A DNA stretch of 32,543 bases from JBBSEZ01 sp038239195 (GCA_038239195.1 JBBSEZ010000051.1:1-32543); one strand, 5' to 3'. Numbered from the stretch's first letter, positions 15,034-23,070 are shown. Translations and numbers: made by a program. Notes: generated by a model from the sequence alone, not told the origin.

Positions 15034-16143
15034 CTAGACGATGCCCTCTTCGGTCTCGCGGATGAGCTGATCGACCACGTCCTTGAGATCGCCCGTGCGC
15101 TCGAACGTCGCGACCTGCCGCTCGGCGCTGGCGCCGTTCTCCATGATCTTGAACGCATACTCGCATTCCTTGCGTGTGCCCAGCTCGTCGATCACGTCGG
15201 CCAAAAACCACTCGATCAGCTCGTGGATCAGCTCGCGGACCGGCACCTCGCGCTGCTTGCCCAGGTCGAGCAGCTTGCCGTCCAGCCCGTAGCGCACCGC
15301 TCGCCACTTGTTTTCCTCGATCAGCGACAGCGGGTAGGTGCGGAACGTCAGGTTGTCGCGCCGCAACTTCCACAGTTTGGCGATCAGCGCCTGAAACAGT
15401 GCCGCGATGCAGACCGCCTCATCGACGCGCGTGCAGACGTCGCAGACGCGGAACTCCAGCGTGGGATACTTCCAGTTGGGGCGAATGTCCCACCACAACT
15501 TCGTCCCGTCGGGGATGCAGTTGGTCTTGACCAACGTATCGACCAGCCCGCTCAGCTCCGCCCACGAGCCGAACATCGGCGGGATGCCCGAGCGCGGGAA
15601 GTGGCGGAAGATGATGCTGCGGTAGGAGTGCAGGCCCGTGTTGCGGCCCATCCAGAAGGGCGAAGAGGCCGACAGGCAGAGGATGTGCGGCACGAAGTAG
15701 CGGGCCACGTTCATCGCGTCGATCAGGAACTCGCGGTCCTCGATGGCGATGTGAACGTGCGTCCCGAAGATCAACAGTTGCTGGGCGAGGTCCTGCATGT
15801 CCTGCTTGACGCCCAGATAGCGCTCGAACGGCGTGATCTCCTGGTTGACCCACGAGGAAAACGGGTGCGTGCCCGCGGCGGCGATCTTGAGCCCGCTGCG
15901 GGCGGCCAGGCGCATGATTTCGCCGCGCAGGCGCACCAGTTCGGCGCGGGCGTCGGCCGGCGTCTTGCAGACCTCGGTGCCGACCTCCACCATCGACTGA
16001 TGGAGCTCCGCCTTGACCTGCTCGCGCAACAGCAGTTTGCTGTCTTCGAGGATCTGCGTGATGTAGGACTTCAGCTCGCGCGTTTCCGGGTCGATGATCT
16101 GATACTCTTCCTCGATCCCGACCGTCAGCGAGGGGGGCTTCAC
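15034..16143 (-). CDS. YbdK-type carboxylate-amine ligase (GCS2 family)
   Basis: A 369-residue member of the GCS2/YbdK family, ATP-dependent ligases with a glutamine-synthetase-like fold that join a carboxylate to an amine; E. coli YbdK has weak glutamate-cysteine ligase activity. Motifs are LTVGIEEEYQIID (metal-binding Glu residues near the N-terminus), ELHQSMVEVGTEVC, AAGTHPFSSW, FGTHVHIAI, SASSPFWMGRNTGLHSYR and TLEFRVCDVCTRVDE. Length is the family norm. GTG 16143 was chosen for GGAGAG just upstream; the frame is open further but shows no family similarity. A circularly permuted ATP-grasp gene lies about 660 bases away on the same strand. Confidence 0.93.
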   Translation of the reverse strand: MKPPSLTVGIEEEYQIIDPETRELKSYITQILEDSKLLLREQVKAELHQSMVEVGTEVCKTPADARAELVRLRGEIMRLAARSGLKIAAAGTHPFSSWVNQEITPFERYLGVKQDMQDLAQQLLIFGTHVHIAIEDREFLIDAMNVARYFVPHILCLSASSPFWMGRNTGLHSYRSIIFRHFPRSGIPPMFGSWAELSGLVDTLVKTNCIPDGTKLWWDIRPNWKYPTLEFRVCDVCTRVDEAVCIAALFQALIAKLWKLRRDNLTFRTYPLSLIEENKWRAVRYGLDGKLLDLGKQREVPVRELIHELIEWFLADVIDELGTRKECEYAFKIMENGASAERQVATFERTGDLKDVVDQLIRETEEGIV

Positions 16144-16273
16144 GGTTCTCTCCGTTTCTCGAAGGCGGGCGTGTTTGGGGACGCCGCAGTTTCGCACGCG
16201 GGGCGACGCACCGCCAGCACTTTCATGGTAGGGCGGGCGGCCTCCCTTGTCTCCGACGTCCTCGAGGGCAGGT

Positions 16274-16297
16274 AGACAGGCTGGAAAGCCTGCCCTA
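16274..16297. repeat. Dispersed palindrome (copy 2), imperfect
   Basis: The same GACAGGCT-GGAA-AGCCTG core as copy 1, with the right arm changed to CCTGCCCTA, leaving a 6-bp perfect inner stem and mismatches outside. A second GGGCAGG at 16266-16272 can pair with the altered CCTGCCC (16289-16295). It lies in the divergent gap between the YbdK gene and DUF2752, so it is not a terminator there for either gene. Confidence 0.65.
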
Positions 16298-16345
16298 CGA
16301 TGGTCGGTGCCCCTCGCCCGCCCTCGCAAGGCCCCCGGCCCCACC

Positions 16346-16912
16346 ATGACCCCTGGCCCTCCCGACGAAGCCCCCCTGCACGTCCGCCGCAACTCGCGCT
16401 TCGTCCTGCTGCTCCTCGCGTTGCTGTTGCCGCCCGGTGTCGTCGTCCTCTATCGCTTCGAGCCGGGCGAGGGCACCTTCTACCCGCCCTGTCCGTTCTA
16501 CTACCTGACCGGGCTCTATTGCGCCGGTTGCGGCACCACGCGCTGTCTGCACGCCCTGCTCCACGGCGACCTCGCCCAGGCCTTCGCCTCCAACGTCTTC
16601 GCCGTCCTCGGCGTGCCCTATCTCGTCTACTGGTTCGTGCGCGAGTGTCTGACCGCTTTCCTCGACGTCCCGCCGCCCCGGCGCCGACTGCCCGACTGGG
16701 CCATGCGGGCCATCGTCGGCCTGGTGTTCCTCTTTTGGGTGTTGCGCAACCTGACGTTTCCGCCCTTCACCGCCCTGGCGCCTCACCGCCTCGAAGGGAG
16801 AGGGAATCAGCGCGGCTCGACAATGAAGGTCGGCACCGTGGAGCCGCCGCCCGCCGTCACGTTCAGGAGCGGATCGGTCGCGATGCGCGTCAGACAGCCT
16901 TCCACGTACTGA
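16346..16912 (+). CDS. DUF2752 membrane protein
   Basis: A 188-residue protein whose centre is the DUF2752 domain: CPFYYLTGLYCAGCGTTRCLHALLHGD (about 50-76) with the invariant CxGCG-x-TR cysteine motif, followed by AFASNVFAVLGVPYLVYWF. Hydrophobic segments lie at about 19-37, 78-100 and 114-133, so it is an inner-membrane protein. Function of the family is unknown; the cysteines suggest metal binding or redox. ATG 16346 was chosen as the first start before the Arg-rich pre-membrane stretch; the ribosome-binding site is weak. The last ~35 residues are not part of the domain and overlap, antisense, the 3' end of the ATP-grasp gene by 106 bases. Confidence 0.88.
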   Translation: MTPGPPDEAPLHVRRNSRFVLLLLALLLPPGVVVLYRFEPGEGTFYPPCPFYYLTGLYCAGCGTTRCLHALLHGDLAQAFASNVFAVLGVPYLVYWFVRECLTAFLDVPPPRRRLPDWAMRAIVGLVFLFWVLRNLTFPPFTALAPHRLEGRGNQRGSTMKVGTVEPPPAVTFRSGSVAMRVRQPSTY

Positions 16913-18165
16913 CCGTGGCAGACGTAGGGCGCCGTGTCCAGCATGCGATCCCCGATGACGACTTTGCCCTCGACGAGCGCGGGGAACGGTTCCTGGGGCA
17001 GGGCGATGCGCTCCTGCACGACGTAGGGGGTTGCCAGGGCGAGGCGCACGCCCTCTTCCCAGCGCGCGTCGTCCACCGTCCAACCGAGCACGATGCCCTT
17101 GCCGCCATAGTCGTCGTTGGGCTTGAGCACCAACCGTTCGCGGTGCTTCAACACGAACGGGACGAGGTCGATGGCCTGGCCCTGGTACTGTGTGTGCCGT
17201 TCCTCGACGACGCGCGACCAGGGGACGTGGGCGGCGATGGCCTGTTGCTGCGCGGGCCCGAAGAGGCGGGCATTGGCGTCGTCGCTCAGCACGGCCAGGC
17301 TCGCCTTCTTGTAGAGCGCCTTGCAGCGGAAGGGGTTGGCCATGCACACCGCCCCGTCGCGCACGGCGCGCACCACGGGCTGATCGAGCCCCCCACGCTC
17401 GAGGAGCTCGTTGATGAGGACGCGCTTGTAGATCAGCGTCACGTGAAAATCGCCGCTGAACAATTTGCCATCGCGATACTCCACTTCGCGCGGGTCCGCG
17501 ATGACGCACTCCAGGCCCTGTTCCTTGAAGTAGCGCTCGAACAGCACGAACTCGGAGTAGGTCGGCACCTCTTTCCAGTCGAGGATGGCGATGCGCGGGA
17601 GCTCCGGCTTGCGCGCCCATTCCTGATACGCCTGGACGAGGGCGTGGTAGGTGCCGGGCCGGGCGGGGTGCAGCGTGGTGCGGTAGCGGCGCTGGAACGC
17701 GCCCATGATGGGCAGCGTCAGGAACAGCTCGGCGAGCTCGTCGGTGTAGGCCGCCGCCGCGGGCGTCTCGGCGTTGTACTCGGTGAAGCGCAACTCTCCC
17801 CCCCCTGCCTCATCGGGGACGAAAAACGCATCGAGGCGCGAGTTGGGCATCGGGCACTTGTACCCCGGATCGAGCGCGAAGAGAGTTTCTTCGTCTTCGG
17901 TCAGGTGGAACTGGCGGCGAAACTTGGCATCGGCGAGGGCGGCCTCGTGGGCGACGTTGAACGCCTGGAGCAGGACGCGCGAGCGGGCGCATAGGAAGCG
18001 ATCCTGCTCGGGGGTGAGGAAGCGCGGCCGAAGGACGGTGCAGAGCGGCCGGCCGCCGTAGCCGAGGCCCCGCCGCTGCTGTTGCGCGTCGAGCTGGGCT
18101 TGCGAGGCAGCGGCGAGGTTGTCGGTGAGGAGGTCGTGGTAGGTGCGGATGGCGTCTTGCAGCAC
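16807..18165 (-). CDS. Circularly permuted ATP-grasp family protein
   Basis: A 452-residue protein of the circularly permuted ATP-grasp type, which forms amide or peptide bonds through an acyl-phosphate. FTEYNAETPAAAAYTDEL (about 135-152), LIYKRVLINELLERGG (about 240-255), ANPFRCKALYKKASLA and the late nucleotide-binding segment FVLKPNDDYGGKGIVLGW (about 345-362) place the Lys/Gly-rich loop after the acidic metal-binding region, the permuted order. It ends with VVIGDRMLDTAPYVC. GTG 18165 was chosen from a GGAGG site 11 bases upstream and because the sequence before it loses family character. The substrate is unknown; the upstream small gene ends 20 bases before. Confidence 0.85.
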   Translation of the reverse strand: MLQDAIRTYHDLLTDNLAAASQAQLDAQQQRRGLGYGGRPLCTVLRPRFLTPEQDRFLCARSRVLLQAFNVAHEAALADAKFRRQFHLTEDEETLFALDPGYKCPMPNSRLDAFFVPDEAGGGELRFTEYNAETPAAAAYTDELAELFLTLPIMGAFQRRYRTTLHPARPGTYHALVQAYQEWARKPELPRIAILDWKEVPTYSEFVLFERYFKEQGLECVIADPREVEYRDGKLFSGDFHVTLIYKRVLINELLERGGLDQPVVRAVRDGAVCMANPFRCKALYKKASLAVLSDDANARLFGPAQQQAIAAHVPWSRVVEERHTQYQGQAIDLVPFVLKHRERLVLKPNDDYGGKGIVLGWTVDDARWEEGVRLALATPYVVQERIALPQEPFPALVEGKVVIGDRMLDTAPYVCHGQYVEGCLTRIATDPLLNVTAGGGSTVPTFIVEPR

Positions 18166-18185
18166 GGCGGCGGTTCCTCCGAAGG

Positions 18186-18710
18186 TCAGGCGGACTTGGA
18201 AGCGCTCGCGCTCGCGCTCGCCGGGCCCGAGGCCGCGTAGAGCGGATCGGCGAGCGCGATCCGCACGTCGCGGAAGCGGAGGCGCATTTCCCAGCCGTTG
18301 GAGAAGAGGATGGCGAGCGTGTAGAGCTTCGTGTCGCCCTCGTGGACCAGGTCGAACTTGTCGTACAGGTACTCCATCACCGTGGAGCACTCTTTCCCGG
18401 GCAACGCGGCCTGATCGACGTACGGCTCGTCGGTGAGGAAGTAGGTGATGATCGCGATGTCGCGCGGCGGAATGTCCTTGCGCATGACGAAGATCAGTTG
18501 GTCGTCCCGGCGGGCGATGCTGAACACGCGCGCGTCGTGGAGGAGGAGATGGTTGAATTGCCGGACGTGTTCGGGGAGCTCCGGCTCGATCTCCCGGAGG
18601 CGCTGCTCATAGCGTTCATTGGCCTCTTCCCACAACTTATCCACCTCCTGTTGCGTGGCCTCATCGTCGGATTGCCCCCTGACGTAGAGCTCCGGGGTGA
18701 AGAGGTTCAT
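18186..18710 (-). CDS. Uncharacterised protein, planctomycete type (DUF4085-like?)
   Basis: A 174-residue acidic protein opening MNLFTPELYVRGQSDDE, then a long helical stretch (about 18-45, EVDKLWEEANERYEQRLREIEPELPEHVRQF) and LLLHDARVFSIARRDDQLIFVMRKD. The C-terminal half is beta-rich (YLTDEPY, YDKFDLVHEGDTKLYTLAILFSNGWEMRLRFRDVRI) and ends in an Ala/Ser tail. The shape recalls DUF4085, but I cannot confirm that. No signal peptide or membrane span. ATG 18710 has GGAGGAACCC directly upstream. It is 20 bases upstream of the ATP-grasp gene, so co-expression is likely. Function unknown. Confidence 0.8.
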   Translation of the reverse strand: MNLFTPELYVRGQSDDEATQQEVDKLWEEANERYEQRLREIEPELPEHVRQFNHLLLHDARVFSIARRDDQLIFVMRKDIPPRDIAIITYFLTDEPYVDQAALPGKECSTVMEYLYDKFDLVHEGDTKLYTLAILFSNGWEMRLRFRDVRIALADPLYAASGPASASASASKSA

Positions 18711-18786
18711 GGGTTCCTCCGAGACTTTAGTGGGGCCATCGAGCCCCTCTGGGTATTCTACCAACCTTCGTTCTCCTCGCCGTCGC

Positions 18787-19551
18787 TCAAATCCGCCCGC
18801 GCGCCCAGTACGTCGCCAGGAGCGCCCACTCGCGCGCCGCCTCGTGAAAGCACGTCAGCCCGCTCAGCGACGGCACGAACTGTGCCGGCGACACGCGCCA
18901 GTCGGACGTGCGATGCCGGGAGCCGGACGGCACCACCTCCAGCCCCTGCTTGCGGAAACACGCCGCGGCGCGCGGCATGTGCTGCGCGTCGGTGACGAGG
19001 ACGACGTGCGCGATGCCCCTCTCTTTCAGCAGGCGGGCGCTCTTCACCGCATTCTCGTAGGTGTCGCGCGACGAGCTCTCCACGACGACGTCCTTGGCCG
19101 GAACGCCGAGCCGGCGCAGCTCGTTGGCCATGAGGTCGGCGCAGGTCGGGCCCTCGTCGTCGGGGTCGGGCTTCCCGCCACTGACGACCACGAGGCAGGG
19201 CGCGCCGACCCGGTAGAGCCGATAGGCCTGCCAGGTGCGATCGAGCGCTAAATTGTCGAGCTGAGCGCGCGACAGGAAGGGGTCGTGGTGCGCCACCGCG
19301 CTGCCGAGCGCGACGATGGCCTTGGCCTCGGGCGGGCGATCCAACTGCGGCGGGTTGCGCCACTCCAGCGTGGCCAGGGCGAGGAAGCCTCCGGCAGGGG
19401 TGGACACGACGGTGAGGACGAGATAGGGAACGGTCGGCCACCACAGGCGCCGCGGCCGCTCGCGCTGCCACCACAGGCGGAGCAAACCCAGGCCGATCAG
19501 CAGGTGCAGGACCGTGAAGGGCTGGCCCAGCAGATGGAGCAGTTCGCTCAT
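18787..19551 (-). CDS. YdcF/DUF218 family membrane protein
   Basis: A 254-residue protein. Two N-terminal hydrophobic segments (about 5-24 and 35-58) anchor a cytosolic or periplasmic DUF218 domain, the fold shared by ElyC, SanA and YdcF. Domain motifs are AIVALGSAV (about 79-87), AYRLYRVGAPCLVVVSGGK, ADLMANELRRLGVPAKDVVVESSSRDTYENA and VLVTDAQHMPRAAACFRKQGL. Relatives act in envelope polysaccharide metabolism or are uncharacterised. ATG 19551 was chosen for GGGGG upstream; the frame is open 13 codons further. It follows the frameshifted gene by 19 bases. Confidence 0.9.
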   Translation of the reverse strand: MSELLHLLGQPFTVLHLLIGLGLLRLWWQRERPRRLWWPTVPYLVLTVVSTPAGGFLALATLEWRNPPQLDRPPEAKAIVALGSAVAHHDPFLSRAQLDNLALDRTWQAYRLYRVGAPCLVVVSGGKPDPDDEGPTCADLMANELRRLGVPAKDVVVESSSRDTYENAVKSARLLKERGIAHVVLVTDAQHMPRAAACFRKQGLEVVPSGSRHRTSDWRVSPAQFVPSLSGLTCFHEAAREWALLATYWARGRI

Positions 19552-19570
19552 GCGTCCCCCGAGAAGTGGT

Positions 19571-20495
19571 TCACGCCGTCTCGACCGCACGTCCGACCGG
19601 CGCCTCCGAAGGCTCGGGGCTCGGAGCGATGCGCTCCATCTTGTAGAGCAGGCGGAGCACGGTGAAGCCGAGGAAGCGTACCACGTGTTCCGTGCGCAGC
19701 GTCCCCTCCTTGTCGAGGTAGACGTGGAAGAACTCGCGCAGCGTCCGTATGAAGCGGACCTTCCAGGTCTGTTCGTTGACCTCGACCATGCGATAGAACC
19801 CGGGCCCGCCGAACCGAGCTCCCGAAGAGATGAGCCGGAACGAGCCGTCGGGCAGGGCCTCGGGGCGGAGGAAGACCGTGGCGCTGCCGAAGGGCAGTGG
19901 GAAGCTCACCTTGACGCACGGATCGGGGAAGTCGGCGGGGCGCTCCGGGGAGTAGAGGCCGGTGTAGATGACCCTCTCCGTGGCGGCGAGCTGGCGCAGC
20001 CAGCCCGTGTAGATGCGCCGGCCCGACGCCTGGTCCACCATCGGCAGGACGCGGCTGGTCATCCCCCCCGGCGAGCTCGAGGGATGAGACGGGGAAGTTG
20101 AGCTGGTCCATCCGCCGGCTGACGAACCGGGTCAGGGCCCAGAGGAAGAAGCGCGTCCAGAGGCCCGCCTCGCTCCACGCTTCGAGGCGGTAGCAGGCGG
20201 TGTGCTCGTAGAAGTCGCGGATGGCGGGGTGGACCGATGCCGGATCGAAGTTCTCCCCTTTGAGCGCGTCGAAGGAAGGGAGGAGCCCTGCATCCGGCGC
20301 GGGCTGGAGCTGGAGGCGTTCCCGTTCGGCGAGGTGCTGGTAGAACTCGGCGCCGATCCGGCCCGCCGGGCCCATCGGGCAGCGCAGCCACGGGGCCGAG
20401 TCTTTGGAGATGCGCTTGCCCGTCAGGCGCACCCACGCGCGGATCAGGGCGGCGGCGCTTGCGCCAATGGCGTCGGTGATCCTGGACCACAGCAT
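19571..20495 (-). pseudogene. Conserved hypothetical gene interrupted by a single-base frameshift
   Basis: Two frames together give one coherent ~307-residue protein. The first runs from ATG 20495 (MLWSRITDAIGASAAALIRAWV) to SSLELAGG near 20070; the second continues MTSRVLPMVDQASGRRIYTGW to the stop at 19571. They join at a run of seven G on the minus strand (complement of 20064-20070): with six G the frames fuse as ELAGG-MTSRVL. The protein has conserved-looking aromatic segments (YEHTACYRLEAWS, ERVIYTGLYSPERPADFPDPCVKVSFPLPFGSATVFL, GPGFYRMVEV) but no domain I recognise. Causes could be a sequencing error in the homopolymer, a real mutation, or slippage. An ATG immediately after the G-run could also start the second half alone. 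Confidence 0.7.
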
Positions 20496-20587
20496 GTTCT
20501 GCCTCGGACGTGGAATCGGAGAACGAGCTCTCGCCGCATTGTGAGGCTTGCGCGGAGCCCGACGCAAGCGCAAATCGATGCCCCGGG

Positions 20588-21499
20588 TTACGCGTCCACG
20601 TCCCAGATCACAACCTTCCCCGTGCTACCGCCCGCGGCCATGCGGCAGCCGTCCGCGGAAACGTCGATCGAGGACAGCTTGCCGATCTTCCACTCGAAAC
20701 CGTCGGTCTCGGACCAGGTGGCGGTGTCCCACAGGCGGACCGTCTCGTCGTTGCTCACCGTCACCAGCCGGCGCCCGTCGGGAGCGAACGCGAGGCCTTT
20801 GAAGTGCTTCTTGCCGACTTGCCGTTTCGCCACCTCGGTCTGGGCCTTCACGTCCCAGACGCAGAGGAGCGGGCCGTAGATGGCCGCGAGCAGGGAGCCG
20901 TCGGGGGAGAACCGAGCGGCCGTCGGGTGGGCCGAGGCGTAAGCGGCGCGGAGCTCGCCGCGAAGCTCCCCCGAGCGCCCGTCCCAGAGGTAGAACACCG
21001 AGTCATATCCTCGTTTCCCGAGGACGCCGAAACACGTCGCCAGCACGCTCCCGTCGGGGTGGTAGGCCATTGCCCCGGTCGGGAACGATCTGCCGCCGCT
21101 GGATTCGCGGGCCCCGCCCCAGCCGCCGGGGAGGGCCTTGCCGGACGGCAACGCCCAGCGCTGGAGCCCGTCGCCGGAGGAGCCGTGCGCGACGAACACC
21201 TTGCTGTCCGGCGCGAAGCAGACGGACTCGGTGTGCGAATCCGAAGCGATCAGAGGGCCCGCGGTCCCTTCGATCGGCCACGTGCGGGCCCCGTAGCCGC
21301 CGCGGGCGACGAAACGGCCATCGGGCGAGATGGCGATCGGCGCCCAGAACTTGGAGCCGGGCCATTCCCTCACCTGCTCCACCGGGTTGAGCGACCAGAG
21401 CCGAACCGTTTCGTCGCACCCGGACGTCGCCAGCGCGTTGCCGTCCGGGGAGAACGCCACCGCGTACGTGGGCTTGCTGTGGGCCTTGAAGACGATCAT
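20588..21499 (-). CDS. WD40 repeat protein
   Basis: A 303-residue protein consisting almost wholly of WD40 repeats, about seven blades, enough for one beta-propeller. Repeat hallmarks are YAVAFSPDGNALATSGCDETVRLWSL, IAISPDGRFVARGG, VCFAPDSKVFVAHG, MAYHPDGSVLATCFG, ARFSPDGSLLAAIYGPLLCVWDV, LAFAPDGRRLVTVSNDETVRLWD and IDVSADGCRMAAGGSTGKVVIWDV. No signal peptide, so it is probably cytoplasmic and a protein-interaction scaffold. No kinase or other domain is fused. ATG 21499 begins directly in the first blade. It stands 43 bases after the iron-exporter gene on the same strand. Confidence 0.95.
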   Translation of the reverse strand: MIVFKAHSKPTYAVAFSPDGNALATSGCDETVRLWSLNPVEQVREWPGSKFWAPIAISPDGRFVARGGYGARTWPIEGTAGPLIASDSHTESVCFAPDSKVFVAHGSSGDGLQRWALPSGKALPGGWGGARESSGGRSFPTGAMAYHPDGSVLATCFGVLGKRGYDSVFYLWDGRSGELRGELRAAYASAHPTAARFSPDGSLLAAIYGPLLCVWDVKAQTEVAKRQVGKKHFKGLAFAPDGRRLVTVSNDETVRLWDTATWSETDGFEWKIGKLSSIDVSADGCRMAAGGSTGKVVIWDVDA

Positions 21500-21542
21500 G
21501 TGCGGGCCCCTGGTTTGCGAAGGCGGCCGTGAATCCGTGCCC

Positions 21543-22484
21543 TCACGAACTGCCGATCAGGATGCCGGCGAGGAAGACCAGCACTCCTCCCACGACCACC
21601 TGAAAGAACGCCGACACCAGCGGCGTCTCCATGAAGCGGTTCCTCACCCAGGCGATCGCCATCAGCTCCACGGCCACCACCCCGACCGCGATCCAGGTGG
21701 CCAGGTGGATGTCCGAGATCAGGTAGGGCATCGTGTGGCCCAATCCTCCCAGGGCGGTCATCAGTCCGCAGACGAGCCCGCGCACCCATGGCCTGCCCCG
21801 GCCCGTCAGGCTCCCGTCGTCGGACAGCGCCTCGGCGAAGCCCATGCTGATCCCCGCTCCCACGCTGGCCGCCAGCCCTACCCGGAAGGTGTCCAAGGTG
21901 TTGTGCGTGGCGAACGCCGCCGCGAACAGCGGCGCCAGCGTCGAGACCGAGCCGTCCATCAGCCCGGCGAGGCCCGGCTGTACCACCTGGAGGAGGAACA
22001 GGCGCTTCCGCGCGGCCGACTCGGTGTCCGGCGCGTCGCGCTCCAGGTTCTCGGCGATCCCCTCGTGCTTGCGCTCCTCCTCGGCGAGGTCTCCCAGGAG
22101 CTGGCGGATCCCGGCGTCGGTCGTCCGCCGCGCCGCCGTCTCGTAGAAGCGGCGAGTCTCCACCTCCATCAGCGCGGCCTGCTTGCGCACGGCGCCCAGG
22201 CCCAACGGCCGCGTCAGCCAGACCGGCTTGCGCCGGACGAACCCCTTCACGTCCTGGCGACGGATCAGCGGGATGTGCTCGCCGAACTTTTCCCGGTACA
22301 GGTCGAGCAGGCGATGTCGGTGGCCGTCCTCCTCGGCCCGCAGTCGGCGGAACTCCTCGGCCTGGGTGGGGTAGGTGATTTTGAGGCCCTCGGCGAAGTC
22401 GGCGTAGATGCGAGCGTCTTCCTCTTCGAGGGAGATGGCCAGGGCGAGAAGGTCTTGCTCGCTGAGGCTCTTGAAGGTGCGCAT
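21543..22484 (-). CDS. MbfA-type membrane ferritin/VIT1 iron exporter
   Basis: A 313-residue protein with an N-terminal ferritin-like domain (about 1-150) and a C-terminal VIT1/CCC1-type membrane domain (about 165-313). Di-iron ligand motifs are SLEEEDARIY, RRLRAEEDGHRHRL, LMEVETRRFYE and LAEEERKHEGI (repeated E..E..ExxH patterns). The membrane part begins GLAGLMDGSVSTLAPLFAAAFA, as in VIT1 proteins, and has about five spans. In Agrobacterium and Bradyrhizobium the same arrangement (MbfA) exports iron and protects against peroxide stress. ATG 22484 begins at the usual N-terminus. No iron-responsive operator is visible upstream. DoxX lies 50 bases upstream. Confidence 0.92.
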   Translation of the reverse strand: MRTFKSLSEQDLLALAISLEEEDARIYADFAEGLKITYPTQAEEFRRLRAEEDGHRHRLLDLYREKFGEHIPLIRRQDVKGFVRRKPVWLTRPLGLGAVRKQAALMEVETRRFYETAARRTTDAGIRQLLGDLAEEERKHEGIAENLERDAPDTESAARKRLFLLQVVQPGLAGLMDGSVSTLAPLFAAAFATHNTLDTFRVGLAASVGAGISMGFAEALSDDGSLTGRGRPWVRGLVCGLMTALGGLGHTMPYLISDIHLATWIAVGVVAVELMAIAWVRNRFMETPLVSAFFQVVVGGVLVFLAGILIGSS

Positions 22485-22534
22485 GGCGGGTGTCCCGCAG
22501 GGGCCTTGGTTCATCAACGAGGCGCAAGGGACCG

Positions 22535-22957
22535 TCACGCACTGCCCTGGCCCGGCCCGGATGCGACGCTGCGGGTGAGCCCCGGAGGGGCCCAAAAGCT
22601 GCTGAACGTGGCCGGGTTGCGCAGGTAGGCCCCGACCCACGTGACGACGAGCATCGCCGATTGAAGCAGGTAGGGCTCGCTGTGGGACATGTGGAAGCTG
22701 ATGGTGCCGCCCCAGAACCCGCTCGTCAACAGAACGCCGAGCGACGACGTGCGCGGGACGAGCAAGAGGATGGCAGTGAGGATCTCGCCCGTTCCGATGA
22801 GCAGGACCTGGTCGGCGAGGCCGTACTTTTTCAGCCCCTCGATGACCTCCGGCGAGGCGAACACTTTTCCCGATCCCGCGAACAGCATCAGCCCGCCGAC
22901 CACGACGTGCAGGCCCAGGCCGGCGATCTTGCTCCAACACCACTTTGTCTCGTTCAT
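22535..22957 (-). CDS. DoxX-like family membrane protein
   Basis: A 140-residue inner-membrane protein of the DoxX/DoxX-like family. Four hydrophobic segments are seen at about 12-30 (LGLHVVVGGLMLFAGSGK), 48-66 (QVLLIGTGEILTAILLLV), 70-90 and 98-113 (LLQSAMLVVTWVGAYL). The family motif GSGKVFASPEVIEGLKKYG follows the first segment. Members have been linked to redox and thiol stress, but this one's role is unknown. ATG 22957 has AAGGAG upstream. A 48-base palindrome pair sits 66 bases upstream. Downstream, 50 bases away, is the ferritin/VIT1 gene, so an oxidative or iron-stress grouping is possible. Confidence 0.9.
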   Translation of the reverse strand: MNETKWCWSKIAGLGLHVVVGGLMLFAGSGKVFASPEVIEGLKKYGLADQVLLIGTGEILTAILLLVPRTSSLGVLLTSGFWGGTISFHMSHSEPYLLQSAMLVVTWVGAYLRNPATFSSFWAPPGLTRSVASGPGQGSA

Positions 22958-23022
22958 CGTTCTGCTCCTTCTGGAACTTCATCTTTCGGCGGCGAGGAGA
23001 CCGGCGAGAAAAAGCCTCCCTG

Positions 23023-23070
23023 TAGGACGGCTCTCCTGAGCCGTCCAGACGGCTCAGGAGAGCCGTCCTA
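23023..23070. repeat. Dispersed palindrome (copy 3), double hairpin
   Basis: Two 23-base arms (23023-23045 and 23048-23070) are perfect inverted copies separated by CA. Each arm is also a hairpin by itself: 9-bp stem GGACGGCTC / GAGCCGTCC with a TCCT loop. Both the 9+4+9 geometry and the outer TAGGAC and GTCC bases match copy 1, whose inner stem differs. It lies downstream of the Imm26-like gene (27 bases after its stop) and upstream of doxX. Confidence 0.85.

Noticed and set aside
13140..16143. Ergothioneine pathway (YbdK as EgtA, FGE-like protein as EgtB, with the ABC importer)
   Set aside because: No EgtD methyltransferase, the FGE-like protein has no DinB domain, and the YbdK motifs are those of the general carboxylate-amine ligase group.
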